From: Paracoccaceae bacterium
GTDB taxonomy: Bacteria; Pseudomonadota; Alphaproteobacteria; Rhodobacterales; Rhodobacteraceae
DNA length: 64,000 nt
Direction: 5' to 3'
NCBI GenBank assembly: GCA_002708925.1
Contig: PAPN01000053.1
Coordinates: forward strand, 62,001-126,000
Shown here: in pieces, positions 9,003 through 17,849 of the stretch
Layout of the letters: the number at the start of each line of letters is the position of its first letter
Position numbering within the stretch: the first letter of the stretch is position 1
Translations under genes and position numbers: made by a program
The notes under the pieces: model-generated
The model's input: the letters and a program-made list of their open reading frames with translations, nothing else
Told to the model about the DNA's origin: nothing
Databases searched by the model: none

Positions 9003-10219
9003 CAGAGCGCCTCCTTCAGGTCCAGAACGTCCTGAACCAGATTCATCAGCCGGTCTGTCGCCTCGGCCCCGTCCGAGCTGACCTCCCACGCGGCATGGGC
9101 CATCAGGGCGGCCTGATCGGGGGCGGACAGCCGGGTGATTGCCCCGGCCAGAGTTTCGGCATCGCGCACGATCCGCGCGGCTCCGGCGCTGGCCAGACGG
9201 GAATAGGCGGGCAAGTAGCGGCTGACATTCGGGCCATACAGGATTGCCGACCCCAGGGCGGCGGGTTCGAAGGGGTCTCGGCCTCCATGGCCGGAAATCA
9301 GCGAAGACCCCATAAAGGTGATCGGCGCCAGACGATACCACAATCCCATTTCACCCCGCGTATCGGCCAGCAAAATCTGCGTGGCTTCTTCGGGCTGATC
9401 GCCATGCGACCAGGTGGCAACCCGCCAGCCTTCGTCCTCCAGCCGGGCCTGAAAATTGGGGCCGCGGGATTCGTCATCGGGGACCAGGATCAACAGTTGC
9501 CGATGCGAATAGCGCAAAGTCGCGCGGTGCGCTTGCAAGATTGTATCCAGTTCCTCGGGTTGCATCATGGCGGCCAGCCAGACGGCCCGCCCGGCCAGAG
9601 CTTCGGCCAGATCGTCGCGTGTCTGCGCATCGCAGGGCAGGGCGGTTGCGGCCTCTTGCAGGCGGCCGGTTTCTTCGACCTGAGCGGTGGGAATGCCCAG
9701 GCGCCCCAATCTGCGGATGGCCGCCGTATCGCTGGCCATGATCTGATCGAACAGGCCCAGAATTTGGCGGCTCAGATCCGGCAGCCACTGAAACCTGTGC
9801 ACATCAAAGCCGGTTTCCTCGGCATCGATCAGGAACATGGGCACCCCGGTCCGAGAGGCCTCGTGCAGCAGGGCAGGCTGTAGGTGCCCCCCCGTCCACA
9901 GCAGCAAATCGGGCGACCAGTGTTTCAGAAACCGGCGGATTTCGCTGGCGGATTCCTCGGGGATGGGCTGCCAGATCACATCGGGTTTCAGATGATCCGG
10001 CTGCGGCAGTTCACGCGGTGTTGTCAGCAGCAGGGTCACTTTGGTGCCCTGCGCCCGCAAGCGTTGGGCCAGTTGCAGTAGCGCGGCGGCTTTGCCGAGG
10101 CTGGTGGCGTGGCCCCACAGAAGATCGCCCGCCGGACGTTCGCACGGAAACTGCGCCACCGCGCGGGGCGCGCGCCGGGTCAGGGCCAGATAGGCCGTCA
10201 GGCTAAGCGAGCGCGCCAT
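9002..10219 (-). CDS. waaA: 3-deoxy-D-manno-octulosonic acid transferase
   Basis: A 405-residue glycosyltransferase (GT30) that adds Kdo to lipid IVA at the cytoplasmic face of the inner membrane. Family landmarks are [12 protein letters not shown] in the N-terminal domain, [15 protein letters not shown], the [10 protein letters not shown] turn (equivalent to the usual WVAASTHEGEE) and the donor-site motif [20 protein letters not shown]. Some family consensus residues are altered in the middle, as in other Rhodobacteraceae members. It overlaps lpxK at the 3' end and lies ten bases from the DUF4170 gene, so the three are co-transcribed. The start at 10219 is preceded by the DUF4170 stop. Confidence 0.9.
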   Translation of the reverse strand: MARSLSLTAYLALTRRAPRAVAQFPCERPAGDLLWGHATSLGKAAALLQLAQRLRAQGTKVTLLLTTPRELPQPDHLKPDVIWQPIPEESASEIRRFLKHWSPDLLLWTGGHLQPALLHEASRTGVPMFLIDAEETGFDVHRFQWLPDLSRQILGLFDQIMASDTAAIRRLGRLGIPTAQVEETGRLQEAATALPCDAQTRDDLAEALAGRAVWLAAMMQPEELDTILQAHRATLRYSHRQLLILVPDDESRGPNFQARLEDEGWRVATWSHGDQPEEATQILLADTRGEMGLWYRLAPITFMGSSLISGHGGRDPFEPAALGSAILYGPNVSRYLPAYSRLASAGAARIVRDAETLAGAITRLSAPDQAALMAHAAWEVSSDGAEATDRLMNLVQDVLDLKEAL

Positions 10220-10228
10220 TCGCAGGCG

Positions 10229-10471
10229 TTAACCCAGTTTCTGGGTTTCCGACCCTTCCTGTTCCTCTTCCAGCAGGCGGTGCACATGGGCCACGAAATA
10301 GCGCATATGGGCATTGTCCACGGTGCGCTGGGCCTCGGCCTTCCATGCGTCGCGCGCCGAGGCGTAATCGGAATACATCCCGACCAGGTGAATGTCGTTG
10401 ACGTCTTTGAATTCGGTTCCACTGGGGTCTACCAGTTCGCCACCGAAAACCAGGTGCAGGCGTTGGGTCAT
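10229..10471 (-). CDS. DUF4170 domain-containing protein
   Basis: An 80-residue acidic protein with no transmembrane segment. The pattern LHLVFGGELVDPSGTEFKD, then YSDYASARDAWKAEAQRTVD and YFVAHVHRLLEEE matches the small DUF4170 family, found almost only in Alphaproteobacteria beside waaA/cysQ. Its function is unknown. The constant neighbourhood suggests a link to lipopolysaccharide assembly, which is inference. The gene ends ten bases before waaA. Confidence 0.85.
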   Translation of the reverse strand: MTQRLHLVFGGELVDPSGTEFKDVNDIHLVGMYSDYASARDAWKAEAQRTVDNAHMRYFVAHVHRLLEEEQEGSETQKLG

Positions 10472-10537
10472 GTCAGGTTCCTTTCAGGCTGGGGGCACCC
10501 TACTGCGCGGCCCGCGATGCTGCAAGGCGGCGAGGGC

Positions 10538-10933
10538 TCAGCCGGGGTGGCGGTCGCGCTCGGCAATCGGGTGGCCGGCACGTTTGTAATCGCCGATTCC
10601 GCCGCGCAGGCTGGCGCTGCGCAGCCCCATTTCTTGCGCGATCTGGGCCGCCAGCAGGGATCGCCATCCCGAGGCGCAATAGAACACGAATTCCTTATCC
10701 TGGGCGAAATAGGGTTTGTGATAGGGGCTTTCGGGGTCGATCCAGAATTCCAGCATCCCGCGCGGCGCGTGACGGGCCGAAGGGATCAGCCCCTCGCGGT
10801 CCAGCTCGCGCGGGTCGCGGATGTCCACCAGCACCACGTCGGGGTTTTCAATCAGCGCGGGCGCGTCTGCGGTTTCGTAGGATTTGACGGCCGCATCGGC
10901 GCGCGCCAGCAGGTCTTTGTAGCCCAGAGCCAT
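10538..10933 (-). CDS. Rhodanese-like domain protein
   Basis: A 131-residue single-domain rhodanese. VVLVDIRDPRELDREGLIPSA gives the N-terminal strand and CH2-A-like motif. The active-site loop FYCASGWRS carries the sulfur-accepting cysteine, and LRGGIGDYKRAGHP closes the fold. Proteins of this kind move sulfane sulfur or act in stress responses; the substrate is not readable. It sits between cysQ (90-bp gap) and the DUF4170 gene in a same-strand run. Confidence 0.88.
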   Translation of the reverse strand: MALGYKDLLARADAAVKSYETADAPALIENPDVVLVDIRDPRELDREGLIPSARHAPRGMLEFWIDPESPYHKPYFAQDKEFVFYCASGWRSLLAAQIAQEMGLRSASLRGGIGDYKRAGHPIAERDRHPG

Positions 10934-11022
10934 GATGATCCCCTTGGTTTTACCTTATGGTGTGCCTTGGGGCAGGCTAGGCAGATGGTGGGGCGAATCC
11001 AAGCGTTGATTAATGCGGCCGG

Positions 11023-11811
11023 TCACTCGGGCCATTGCGCCAGACGGCCGGCCAGATCCGAGTGCAGGGCAGGGGCGGCGGCCACCACGCCTTTGACCTG
11101 CGGATGCGGGTTGTTAAAGCGCAGCGGCTGGCCGCGTTTGTCGGTGGTTATTGCCCCGGCCTCGCGCAGGATCAGATCGCCGGCGGCGATGTCCCATTCC
11201 CAGCTGTCGCGCAGGGTCAGCATCGCGTCAAAGCGTCCCTCGGCGACCAAGGACAGCCTGTAGGCCAGCGAGGGCCGATAGGCGCGTTTGATCTCGGGCA
11301 CTTTCTGGCCGCGCCAGTTATGCGGATGTAGGTTCGGCTTGGCCGCGATCATGCTGGCGCCGGTCAGCTGCGTCCTGTCCGAGGCCCGGATCGGCACCCC
11401 GTTCAGCGTGGCCCCCTGTCCGGCGCTGGCGGCATAGAGCTTATCCAGAAGCGGCAGGTAGATCGCCGCGGCCGTGACCTGCCCGTTCGTAGCGATCGCC
11501 AGGGAATGCGCCCAGGTGTCCGCGCCTTCGATAAAGCTGCGGGTGCCGTCAATCGGGTCGATGATAAAGACCTTTTCCTGCGCCAGCCGGGCCTGGGTGT
11601 CCTCGGTTTCTTCGGACAGCCAGCCGTAATCGGGACGGGCGGCGGGCAGCTCGCGTTGCAGCATCTCGTTCACGGCCAGGTCGGCCTCGGTCACGGGGCC
11701 CTGATCGTCGGGTTTGTGCCATGTCTTTGCGGTCTTGCCCGAGTATCGCGTGGCAATCCGGCCCGATTCCCGCGCGGCCTCGATCAACAGGTCCAGATCA
11801 GTCGCCGGCAA
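11023..11811 (-). CDS. cysQ: 3'(2'),5'-bisphosphate nucleotidase (CysQ-like)
   Basis: A 262-residue member of the inositol-monophosphatase superfamily, most like CysQ, which recycles 3'-phosphoadenosine 5'-phosphate from sulfate assimilation. The metal site is complete: WLSEETED (Glu-Glu), IIDPIDGTRSFIEG (the DPIDGT motif) and WEWDIAAGDLILREAGA with the third aspartate. The IMPase and CysQ branches are close. The FVDPIDGT-RSFI variant and operon position with pmbA favour CysQ. Its start overlaps the pmbA stop by 14 bp. Confidence 0.82.
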   Translation of the reverse strand: MPATDLDLLIEAARESGRIATRYSGKTAKTWHKPDDQGPVTEADLAVNEMLQRELPAARPDYGWLSEETEDTQARLAQEKVFIIDPIDGTRSFIEGADTWAHSLAIATNGQVTAAAIYLPLLDKLYAASAGQGATLNGVPIRASDRTQLTGASMIAAKPNLHPHNWRGQKVPEIKRAYRPSLAYRLSLVAEGRFDAMLTLRDSWEWDIAAGDLILREAGAITTDKRGQPLRFNNPHPQVKGVVAAAPALHSDLAGRLAQWPE

Positions 11812-13144
11812 GGGTCATCCCCTCGATCAGCACAGAGGGCACGACGCGTGACAGATGCGTGCGCGCGTCATTGGCCGGGATCAGGCGCAGCAGCATATCG
11901 CGCAGATTGCCCGCGATGGTGCACTCATTCACCGCATGGGTGATCTGGCCGTTTTCCACCCAGAACCCGGCGGCACCGCGCGAATAATCCCCTGTGTTGG
12001 GGTTGATCGTCGCGCCGATCATCGAGCTTACCAGCAGCCCGGTGCCCATATCGCGGATCAGGTCGTCACGGGTCTGATCGCCCTGTGTCAGTGACACATT
12101 CCAGATCGAGGGCGCAGGCGGGGCCGACACGCCGCTGGCCGCGTTCGCGGTGGAGGGCATCCCCAGTTTGCGCCCGCTGGCCAGATCCAGGGTCCAGCCG
12201 GTCAGGGTGCCGTTCTCGACGATGGTGCGTTTCTGTGTCGGCAGGCCTTCGGCATCGAAAGGGCGCGAGGCCCCGACGCGCGGGCGGTGCGGGTCTTCGA
12301 TCAGCGACAGCGTGTCGGGCAGAACCTGGCTGCCCTTTGCGTTCAGCAGCCACGATGACCCCCGCGCAATCGCGCTGCCATTCACCGCCGCCAGCAGATG
12401 CCCGATCAAGGAAGAGGACACCCGTTCATCGAACAGCACCGGATAGGTGCCGGTCTTGGGCTTGGATGCGCCCATGCGGGCAACGGCGCGTTCGCCAGCG
12501 GTTTGGCCCACATCCTGGGGCGTGCGCAGATCGGCCTGAAAGATGCGCGAATCCCCGTCATAGTCACGCTCCATCCCGGTGCCGCTGCCTGCGATGGCCA
12601 CGCAGCTGACGGCGCGATCCGTCCGGTCATAGCCCCCCGCAAACCCGTTCGAGGCGGCCATGTGATATTGCCGTTTTCCATAGGCCGTAGTTGCGCCGCT
12701 GACCTGAGTCACGCCCTTGACGGCCAGCGCGGCGGCCTCGGCGGTCTGGGCGTCCGATTGCAGGGCGGCGGGGTCGGGTTCCGCTGCCGGGTCGCACAGT
12801 TCCAGCGCGTCAATATCCCAGCCTGTCGCCAGCTGATCCGGCGCGGCCAGGCCGATATAGGGATCCTCGGGGGCCTCTTTGGCCATGGCGACGGCGCGTT
12901 CGGCCATCGCGCGCAATGTCTCGGGCCGGGTGTCCGAGGCAGAGACGTTCGCCTGGCGCTGCCCCACCAGAACCCGCAGGCCGATATCCGTGCCCTCGGA
13001 CCGTTCGGCCTGTTCCAGTTTGCCCGCGCGCACATCAATCGAAACTGAGGTGCCGGTGACGGCAATCGCATCGGCGGCATCGGCGCCGGCGGTTTTGGCG
13101 GCGTCCAGCAGGGCTTGGGTCAGGTCGGGCAGGGATTGTGTCAT
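11798..13144 (-). CDS. pmbA: TldD/PmbA family metalloprotease-like protein
   Basis: A 448-residue protein of the TldD/PmbA family, which processes peptides such as microcin B17 precursors in E. coli. PmbA (TldE) is the non-catalytic half of the heterodimer. PmbA-type features include RAGKLEQAERSEGTDIGLRV near the start, the YDGDSRIF segment, and GTGLLVSSMIGATINPNTGDYSRGAAGFWVENG at the end. The HExxxH zinc motif of TldD is absent, as expected of PmbA. The start at 13144 (MTQSLPDL) was chosen over an upstream one at 13228. A possible TldD partner is not in the window. Confidence 0.88.
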   Translation of the reverse strand: MTQSLPDLTQALLDAAKTAGADAADAIAVTGTSVSIDVRAGKLEQAERSEGTDIGLRVLVGQRQANVSASDTRPETLRAMAERAVAMAKEAPEDPYIGLAAPDQLATGWDIDALELCDPAAEPDPAALQSDAQTAEAAALAVKGVTQVSGATTAYGKRQYHMAASNGFAGGYDRTDRAVSCVAIAGSGTGMERDYDGDSRIFQADLRTPQDVGQTAGERAVARMGASKPKTGTYPVLFDERVSSSLIGHLLAAVNGSAIARGSSWLLNAKGSQVLPDTLSLIEDPHRPRVGASRPFDAEGLPTQKRTIVENGTLTGWTLDLASGRKLGMPSTANAASGVSAPPAPSIWNVSLTQGDQTRDDLIRDMGTGLLVSSMIGATINPNTGDYSRGAAGFWVENGQITHAVNECTIAGNLRDMLLRLIPANDARTHLSRVVPSVLIEGMTLAGD

Positions 13145-13212
13145 GCAGGTCCGTGTTCTGATGTTTGTCGTCAGGTAAACGCAGCGGGGTGAATGCGCAA
13201 GCGGCGGGCGTG

Positions 13213-13242
13213 AAAAGGCCGCGGACAAGGCTGCCCGCGGCC
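13213..13242 (-). terminator. Rho-independent terminator after the DUF2125 gene
   Basis: A perfect 8-bp stem, GGCCGCGG at 13217-13224 and CCGCGGCC at 13235-13242, with a ten-base loop. In the minus-strand direction it is followed by four T residues. It lies 20 bases beyond the DUF2125 stop and ahead of pmbA. Confidence 0.82.
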
Positions 13243-13261
13243 CCGAGTGCCTAAGTTCGGG

Positions 13262-14779
13262 TTATTTCAGGCGCTGGCCGTTGGCCAGAACGTGGCCCTG
13301 CTCGTTCACCTCGATTGTCGAGGTCAGGGTGTCCTCGCCCGCGCCGGGGACGGCGAACAGGCCCATCATCATGCGCGCGCCCATGGCCTGATCTTCGGGG
13401 ACAAAGCCCATGGCGACCAGTTTATCCAGCAGCCCGTTGCCGCCGATCAGTTGCAGGTTCAGCGTGCCTTCGGGCCGGGGCATCCCGTCGAACGAGGTCA
13501 GGTCCGTGTTATCGAAGGTGAACCCGCCATTGCCGGTCAGTTCGGCCCCGGCGGCGCGCACGGTCAGCGTGTTGATGTTCGTGGCGTGCAGCTCACCCGG
13601 AGGGGTGCCGCCCAGCTGTGCCATCGCCTTTTCGTCCATCAGATCGTGGGTCAGTTTGACCTGGCCGGTCAGGTCCACGTCAATGGTGGCCGGATCGCGC
13701 GGCAGTTGCTGCGTGGGGTCAAAGATGCCCCACAGCAGATCCGCCATGGTGAAATCGCCTAGCGTCAGTGAAATCTGGTAATCCTGTAGCGCGTCGGACT
13801 TGGCCAGCGGCATCATCAGCTTCATCGCGGCCTGCTGCATCCGGAACGAGACCGGCAGCGGAATATCCGAGCCTGACATATCTACCGCCAGCCCCTGCGA
13901 GGCCAGCTCGTATACCAGCTGCCCCGCATCCATGGCGATGCCAAACGCGCCGCCCGTGGTGCTGGTGCTGCCCGAGAATTGATCTTCGGGGCTGGTAAAG
14001 GTGAACTCGGTCTGACCGCCGGTATGGGTGAACCCGCCGTTGAACCCGAAACCGGCCTTCAGCGCGGCGTTCATGTCCTGCATATCCACGCCCTCGGGCA
14101 TCGAGGACGCGCCGTCACTGCTTAGCCCGCTCAGGGCACCCTTCAGGAAAACGCGGCCTTCTTTGCCGTCGGGATCAGCCATATCCAGCAGGTAGTTCAG
14201 CGATTGCGCGGCAAAGGACTGCTTGGCGGTTTTCACCGCGCCTTCAACGGTGTTGGACAGCCCGCTGACGCCGGTCATCTCCAACTTGGCGGCGCCCAGA
14301 TCGATGGCCTCACCCTCGACGGTCAGATTGGTCATCTCAACGCCCAGAGAGTCGGCCTTGTAGGTAAAGGTCATGTTGTCCGGCGTGCCCGAAATCGTGT
14401 TCTTCATGCCCGCGCTGGTCAGGTTCAGGATGAATTCGACGTCGTCGTCATTTTCGACATCCACCTTGGCTTTCATAGGCAAGGCAGCCGGGATGATCAT
14501 ATCAACCGTGCCGTCCCCGTTTTCGGCAAAGGACATGGTGCCCAGTTCGAGGGTCACCTTGCCCTCGTCCTCGGGTATCACGACGTTCATCACGATATTC
14601 GACAGGGTCAGGGTTCCGCCCGACATCGATTCGTCGGCTGAGACGGAATAGCCAAATTGCTCCATCTGCTCTTTCCAAGAGCCCCAGACATCCTGCGCGG
14701 TCACGTCGGCAAATGCGGCCGATCCCGTCAAACAAAGCGCGGTGGCCGCGCTGGTATTCAACAAAGTCCAATGTTTCAT
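13262..14779 (-). CDS. DUF2125 domain-containing secreted protein
   Basis: A 505-residue protein with a clean signal peptide (MKHWTLLNTSAATALCLTGSAAFA, given in parts: MKHWTLLNTSAA then TALCLTGSAAFA) and a periplasmic remainder. It matches the alphaproteobacterial DUF2125 family, which resembles large beta-rich LPS or lipid-associated periplasmic proteins. Repeated LTVEGEAIDLGAAKL and LTVRAAGAELTGNGGFTF segments suggest beta-strand repeats. The start at 14779 is decided by a strong ribosome-binding site (AAGGAAGG) seven bases upstream; the frame is open for another 155 codons that lie antisense to the SDR gene. Its function is unknown. Confidence 0.82.
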   Translation of the reverse strand: MKHWTLLNTSAATALCLTGSAAFADVTAQDVWGSWKEQMEQFGYSVSADESMSGGTLTLSNIVMNVVIPEDEGKVTLELGTMSFAENGDGTVDMIIPAALPMKAKVDVENDDDVEFILNLTSAGMKNTISGTPDNMTFTYKADSLGVEMTNLTVEGEAIDLGAAKLEMTGVSGLSNTVEGAVKTAKQSFAAQSLNYLLDMADPDGKEGRVFLKGALSGLSSDGASSMPEGVDMQDMNAALKAGFGFNGGFTHTGGQTEFTFTSPEDQFSGSTSTTGGAFGIAMDAGQLVYELASQGLAVDMSGSDIPLPVSFRMQQAAMKLMMPLAKSDALQDYQISLTLGDFTMADLLWGIFDPTQQLPRDPATIDVDLTGQVKLTHDLMDEKAMAQLGGTPPGELHATNINTLTVRAAGAELTGNGGFTFDNTDLTSFDGMPRPEGTLNLQLIGGNGLLDKLVAMGFVPEDQAMGARMMMGLFAVPGAGEDTLTSTIEVNEQGHVLANGQRLK

Positions 14780-14912
14780 AATCAAACCTTCCTTATAATT
14801 TCGCCGTAGCTTCCGTTCATTGGCCGGCGTGGTCAAGGCCCAAGCGACTGGACCCGAGGGCAGAGGCGGTTTACCACATGCAGGCACAACAGATAGGAAC
14901 GCAGGCGGCAGG

Positions 14913-15665
14913 ATGACAGAGTTTCTTGGAAAAACAGTGATGATCACCGGCGCCAGCCGTGGCATCGGTGAATCGGCAGCCCGGCTGTTTGCGCAGGCCG
15001 GGGCGAATGTGGTGCTGATGGCCCGCTCTGAAGGGCGGACTGCGCAGATCGCGGAGCAGATCGGGGCGCAGGCTCTGGCCGTTCCCGGCGATGTCAGCAA
15101 ATGGGCCGATGTGCAGGCGGCGGTGCAGCTGGCCGTGGATCGGTTCGGCGGGCTGGATATTCTGATCAACAACGCTGGTGTGATCGAGCCGATCTCGCCC
15201 TTGATTGACGCCGACCCCGAGGGCTGGGGCGCGGCGATCGACATTAACCTTAAGGGCGTTTTTTACGGCCTGCGCGCGGCCGCGCCGGTGATGGTGGCAG
15301 CCGGAGGCGGAACGGTGATTACCATCAGCTCGGGTGCGGCGCATAACGCGCTGGAGGGCTGGAGCCACTATTGCAGCTCCAAGGCGGGGGCGGCGATGCT
15401 GACCCGGAACGCCGATCTGGAACTGCGCGGGCGGGGCCTGCGGATCATGGGGCTGTCGCCCGGCACCGTGGCCACCCAGATGCAGAAGGAAATCAAGGTC
15501 AGCGGCATCAACCCCGTCGCGCAGCTGGAATGGGAGGATCACATCCCCCCCGAATGGCCCGCGCGCTGCCTGATGTGGATGTGCGGGCCGGCGGGCGATG
15601 ATCTGTGCGGCCAGGAAATATCGCTGCGCAATGAGGATATTCGCAAAGAGGTGGGCCTGACATGA
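14913..15665 (+). CDS. SDR family NAD(P)-dependent oxidoreductase
   Basis: A 250-residue classical short-chain dehydrogenase. The cofactor motif TGASRGIG is at residues 12-19, NNAG follows strand four, and the catalytic Ser-Tyr-Lys set is visible as ISSGAA, then HYCSSKAG. The ATG at 14913 follows GGCAGG; an earlier in-frame ATG at 14820 would add 31 unsupported residues. The substrate cannot be named. It overlaps the enoyl-CoA hydratase gene by four bases (ATGA), so a joint role in acyl or 3-hydroxyacyl metabolism is plausible. Confidence 0.9.
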   Translation: MTEFLGKTVMITGASRGIGESAARLFAQAGANVVLMARSEGRTAQIAEQIGAQALAVPGDVSKWADVQAAVQLAVDRFGGLDILINNAGVIEPISPLIDADPEGWGAAIDINLKGVFYGLRAAAPVMVAAGGGTVITISSGAAHNALEGWSHYCSSKAGAAMLTRNADLELRGRGLRIMGLSPGTVATQMQKEIKVSGINPVAQLEWEDHIPPEWPARCLMWMCGPAGDDLCGQEISLRNEDIRKEVGLT

Positions 15666-16267
15666 TCGAGCTGCAAAGGGACAACGGGCTGTGGGTGGTA
15701 ACGATCAACCGGCCCGACAAGGCGAATTCCTTGACATCCGGAATGCTGGAACGCCTGTGCGAGATCTATGAAAGCGCCGGTGACGCGCGGGTGGTGATCC
15801 TGACCGGGGCGGGCAAGGTGTTCAGCGCCGGTGCCGATCTGGACGAGGCGCGGGCGGGGCTGGCGACCTCGGGTCTGTGGGAGCGTCTTTCGGGGGCGGT
15901 GGCCGCCTGTCCGGGGCTGACGATCGCCGCGCTGAACGGTACGCTGGCCGGTGGCGCGAACGGGATGGTGCTGGCCTGTGATATTCGCCTGGCCGTGCCG
16001 GGGGCGAAGTTTTTCTATCCGGTGATGAAGCTGGGATATTTGCCGCAGCCTTCGGATCCGGGGCGGATGGCGGCTTTGATCGGGCCATCGCGGACCAAGC
16101 TGATCCTGATGGGCGGGCAGAAAATCCTGTCAGATGAGGCGCTGAGCTTTGGCCTGGTGGATCGGCTGATTGACGGCGATGTGGTGGCGGCTGCGAAAGA
16201 GATTGCCGCCGACACGCTGGGTGCGAAGCCGGAAATCGCGGTGGGGATCAAGGCCCTGTGCGCCTGA
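15662..16267 (+). CDS. Enoyl-CoA hydratase/isomerase family protein
   Basis: A 201-residue crotonase-fold protein, about 50 residues shorter than the usual 255-260. The N-terminal strands (WVVTINRPDKANSL), the oxyanion-hole segment FSAGADLDE and the second loop LNGTLAGGANGMVLACD are present. The C-terminal helices that normally complete the trimer interface are trimmed. The first catalytic Glu of hydratases is replaced by an Ala-Gly-Gly-Ala context, so the reaction is uncertain (isomerase, hydrolase or decarboxylase). It is translationally coupled to the SDR gene. Confidence 0.8.
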   Translation: MIELQRDNGLWVVTINRPDKANSLTSGMLERLCEIYESAGDARVVILTGAGKVFSAGADLDEARAGLATSGLWERLSGAVAACPGLTIAALNGTLAGGANGMVLACDIRLAVPGAKFFYPVMKLGYLPQPSDPGRMAALIGPSRTKLILMGGQKILSDEALSFGLVDRLIDGDVVAAAKEIAADTLGAKPEIAVGIKALCA

Positions 16268-16526
16268 GGTGGGCGTGATCCGAAGGGGCGTTCTGACGCA
16301 CGCGCAGGATGTCTCGTCGGCGGCCTTTGGCCTTCTCCTCGGGGGGGCGCCTGGTGCAAGCGTTGCGTCTGGAAATCCCGCGCTCGTTCGGATGCGCTGA
16401 AAGAGGCGTGGATTTCACCGAGGCAGAGGGGCAGATCGGACCGGGGCGTATTGTGGCTTGTGTCATTGGGCCCGGCGCGGCAGGTAGAGTGTGGCCGGAA
16501 CGGGCCAGAACGCAAGGAGCAGGCGA

Positions 16527-17849
16527 ATGGATTTTGATCTATCGGAGCAGCCCGAGATCGTACAGCAGGCGGCGGGCTATGCTTTGCAGATCTGGGAGCT
16601 GGCGCAATCGTGGCTGCTGAGCCCGCAGGCGTGGTCTCAGTTCGGGCTGCTGCTGGTGGCCTGGTTCGTGGCCGTTATTGCCTCCAAGCGGTTGCAGCCC
16701 TTTCTGCTGCGGTTTCTGACCCCAGAAGAGGACACGGGCTATACCGCGCGGGCGCGTCTGTTCGTGAGGCAATTTCTGCCGCTTTTGCTGCCGCTGCTGG
16801 CCTGGCTGTTCACCGGGATCGGCGAAGGCGTGGTGCGCTCGATCTTTGATTCCGGGGCGGTGATTGCCTTTGGCAAGCGGGTTTTTCTGTTCGTGGCCGT
16901 GCGTCTGCTGGTCCGCGAGATCATCAAGGATCCGTTTTTCAAGCTGCTGGGGCGCTATGTGATGCTGCCTCTTGCGGCGGTTTATGCGCTGGGTCTGCTG
17001 GATTTTGTGACGGCCAAGCTGGAAGAAACAGTGGTGCCGCTGGGCAACCTGTCGTTTTCGATGCTGGATCTGATCCGGTTTGTGATTGTGGGCGGCGTGA
17101 TTTTCTGGCTGGGGCGGTGGTCGAACGATCAATCTTCGACCTTGATCCAGAAACAAGAGGCCATGCGCCCCGCGACCCGGCAATTGGCGGTCAAAGTGGC
17201 CGAGATCGGGATTTTCGGCGTCGCGTTTCTGGTTTTCATGAACATCATGGGGATTCCGCTGACCTCTTTGGCGGTGCTGACGGGGGCGATTGGCGTGGGG
17301 CTGGGCTTTGGCTTGCAGAAAATCGCGTCGAATTTCATCTCTGGCGTGATCCTGCTGGTCGAGGGGCAGGCCACCGTTGGCGATTACGTGGAACTGGATG
17401 GCGGTGAGGCCGGCACCATCGTGAAAATGACCGCTCGCGCCGCGATTTTGGAAACTTTCGATGGGCGCTGGATCGTGGTGCCGAACGAGGATTTCATCAC
17501 CACCCGCGTTGTGAACTATTCGGATCAGGGCAGCGCCAACCGATACGAGGCCGCTTTCTCGGTCAGCTATGACACGGATATTAACCAGGTGCCCGATGTC
17601 ATTCAGGCGGCTGTGGCCAGGCTGCCCTTTGTTCTGGATGACCCCGAAGGCCCCGATTGCGAGCTGCGCGGCTTTGGCGATTCCGGCATAGATTTCTGTG
17701 TGGAATTCTGGGTGAATGGCATTGATGACGGGCGCAACAAATATAGCTCTCAGGTGTTGTTTGCGGTCTGGAATGCGCTGAAAGAATCCGGAATCGAAAT
17801 CCCCTATCCGCATCGTGTGATCGAGTTCAAGAACGGCCTGCCGGGATGA
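16527..17849 (+). CDS. MscS family mechanosensitive ion channel
   Basis: A 440-residue inner-membrane channel that opens under membrane tension to relieve osmotic shock. Four to five hydrophobic spans precede the MscS core. The pore-lining helix is visible as LTGAIGVGLGFGLQKIASNFISG, with the glycine/alanine packing pattern, followed by the beta domain (VGDYVELDGGEAGTIVKMTARA and WIVVPNEDFITTRVVNYS). The start at 16527 (MDFDLSEQ) has an AAGGAG ribosome-binding site. The stop overlaps the next gene's start by four bases. Confidence 0.92.
   Translation: MDFDLSEQPEIVQQAAGYALQIWELAQSWLLSPQAWSQFGLLLVAWFVAVIASKRLQPFLLRFLTPEEDTGYTARARLFVRQFLPLLLPLLAWLFTGIGEGVVRSIFDSGAVIAFGKRVFLFVAVRLLVREIIKDPFFKLLGRYVMLPLAAVYALGLLDFVTAKLEETVVPLGNLSFSMLDLIRFVIVGGVIFWLGRWSNDQSSTLIQKQEAMRPATRQLAVKVAEIGIFGVAFLVFMNIMGIPLTSLAVLTGAIGVGLGFGLQKIASNFISGVILLVEGQATVGDYVELDGGEAGTIVKMTARAAILETFDGRWIVVPNEDFITTRVVNYSDQGSANRYEAAFSVSYDTDINQVPDVIQAAVARLPFVLDDPEGPDCELRGFGDSGIDFCVEFWVNGIDDGRNKYSSQVLFAVWNALKESGIEIPYPHRVIEFKNGLPG

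Noticed and set aside
16268-16526. A possible small gene in the 259-base gap before the MscS channel
   Set aside because: Only short frames with no start signal or family pattern; the gap is more likely leader and promoter.
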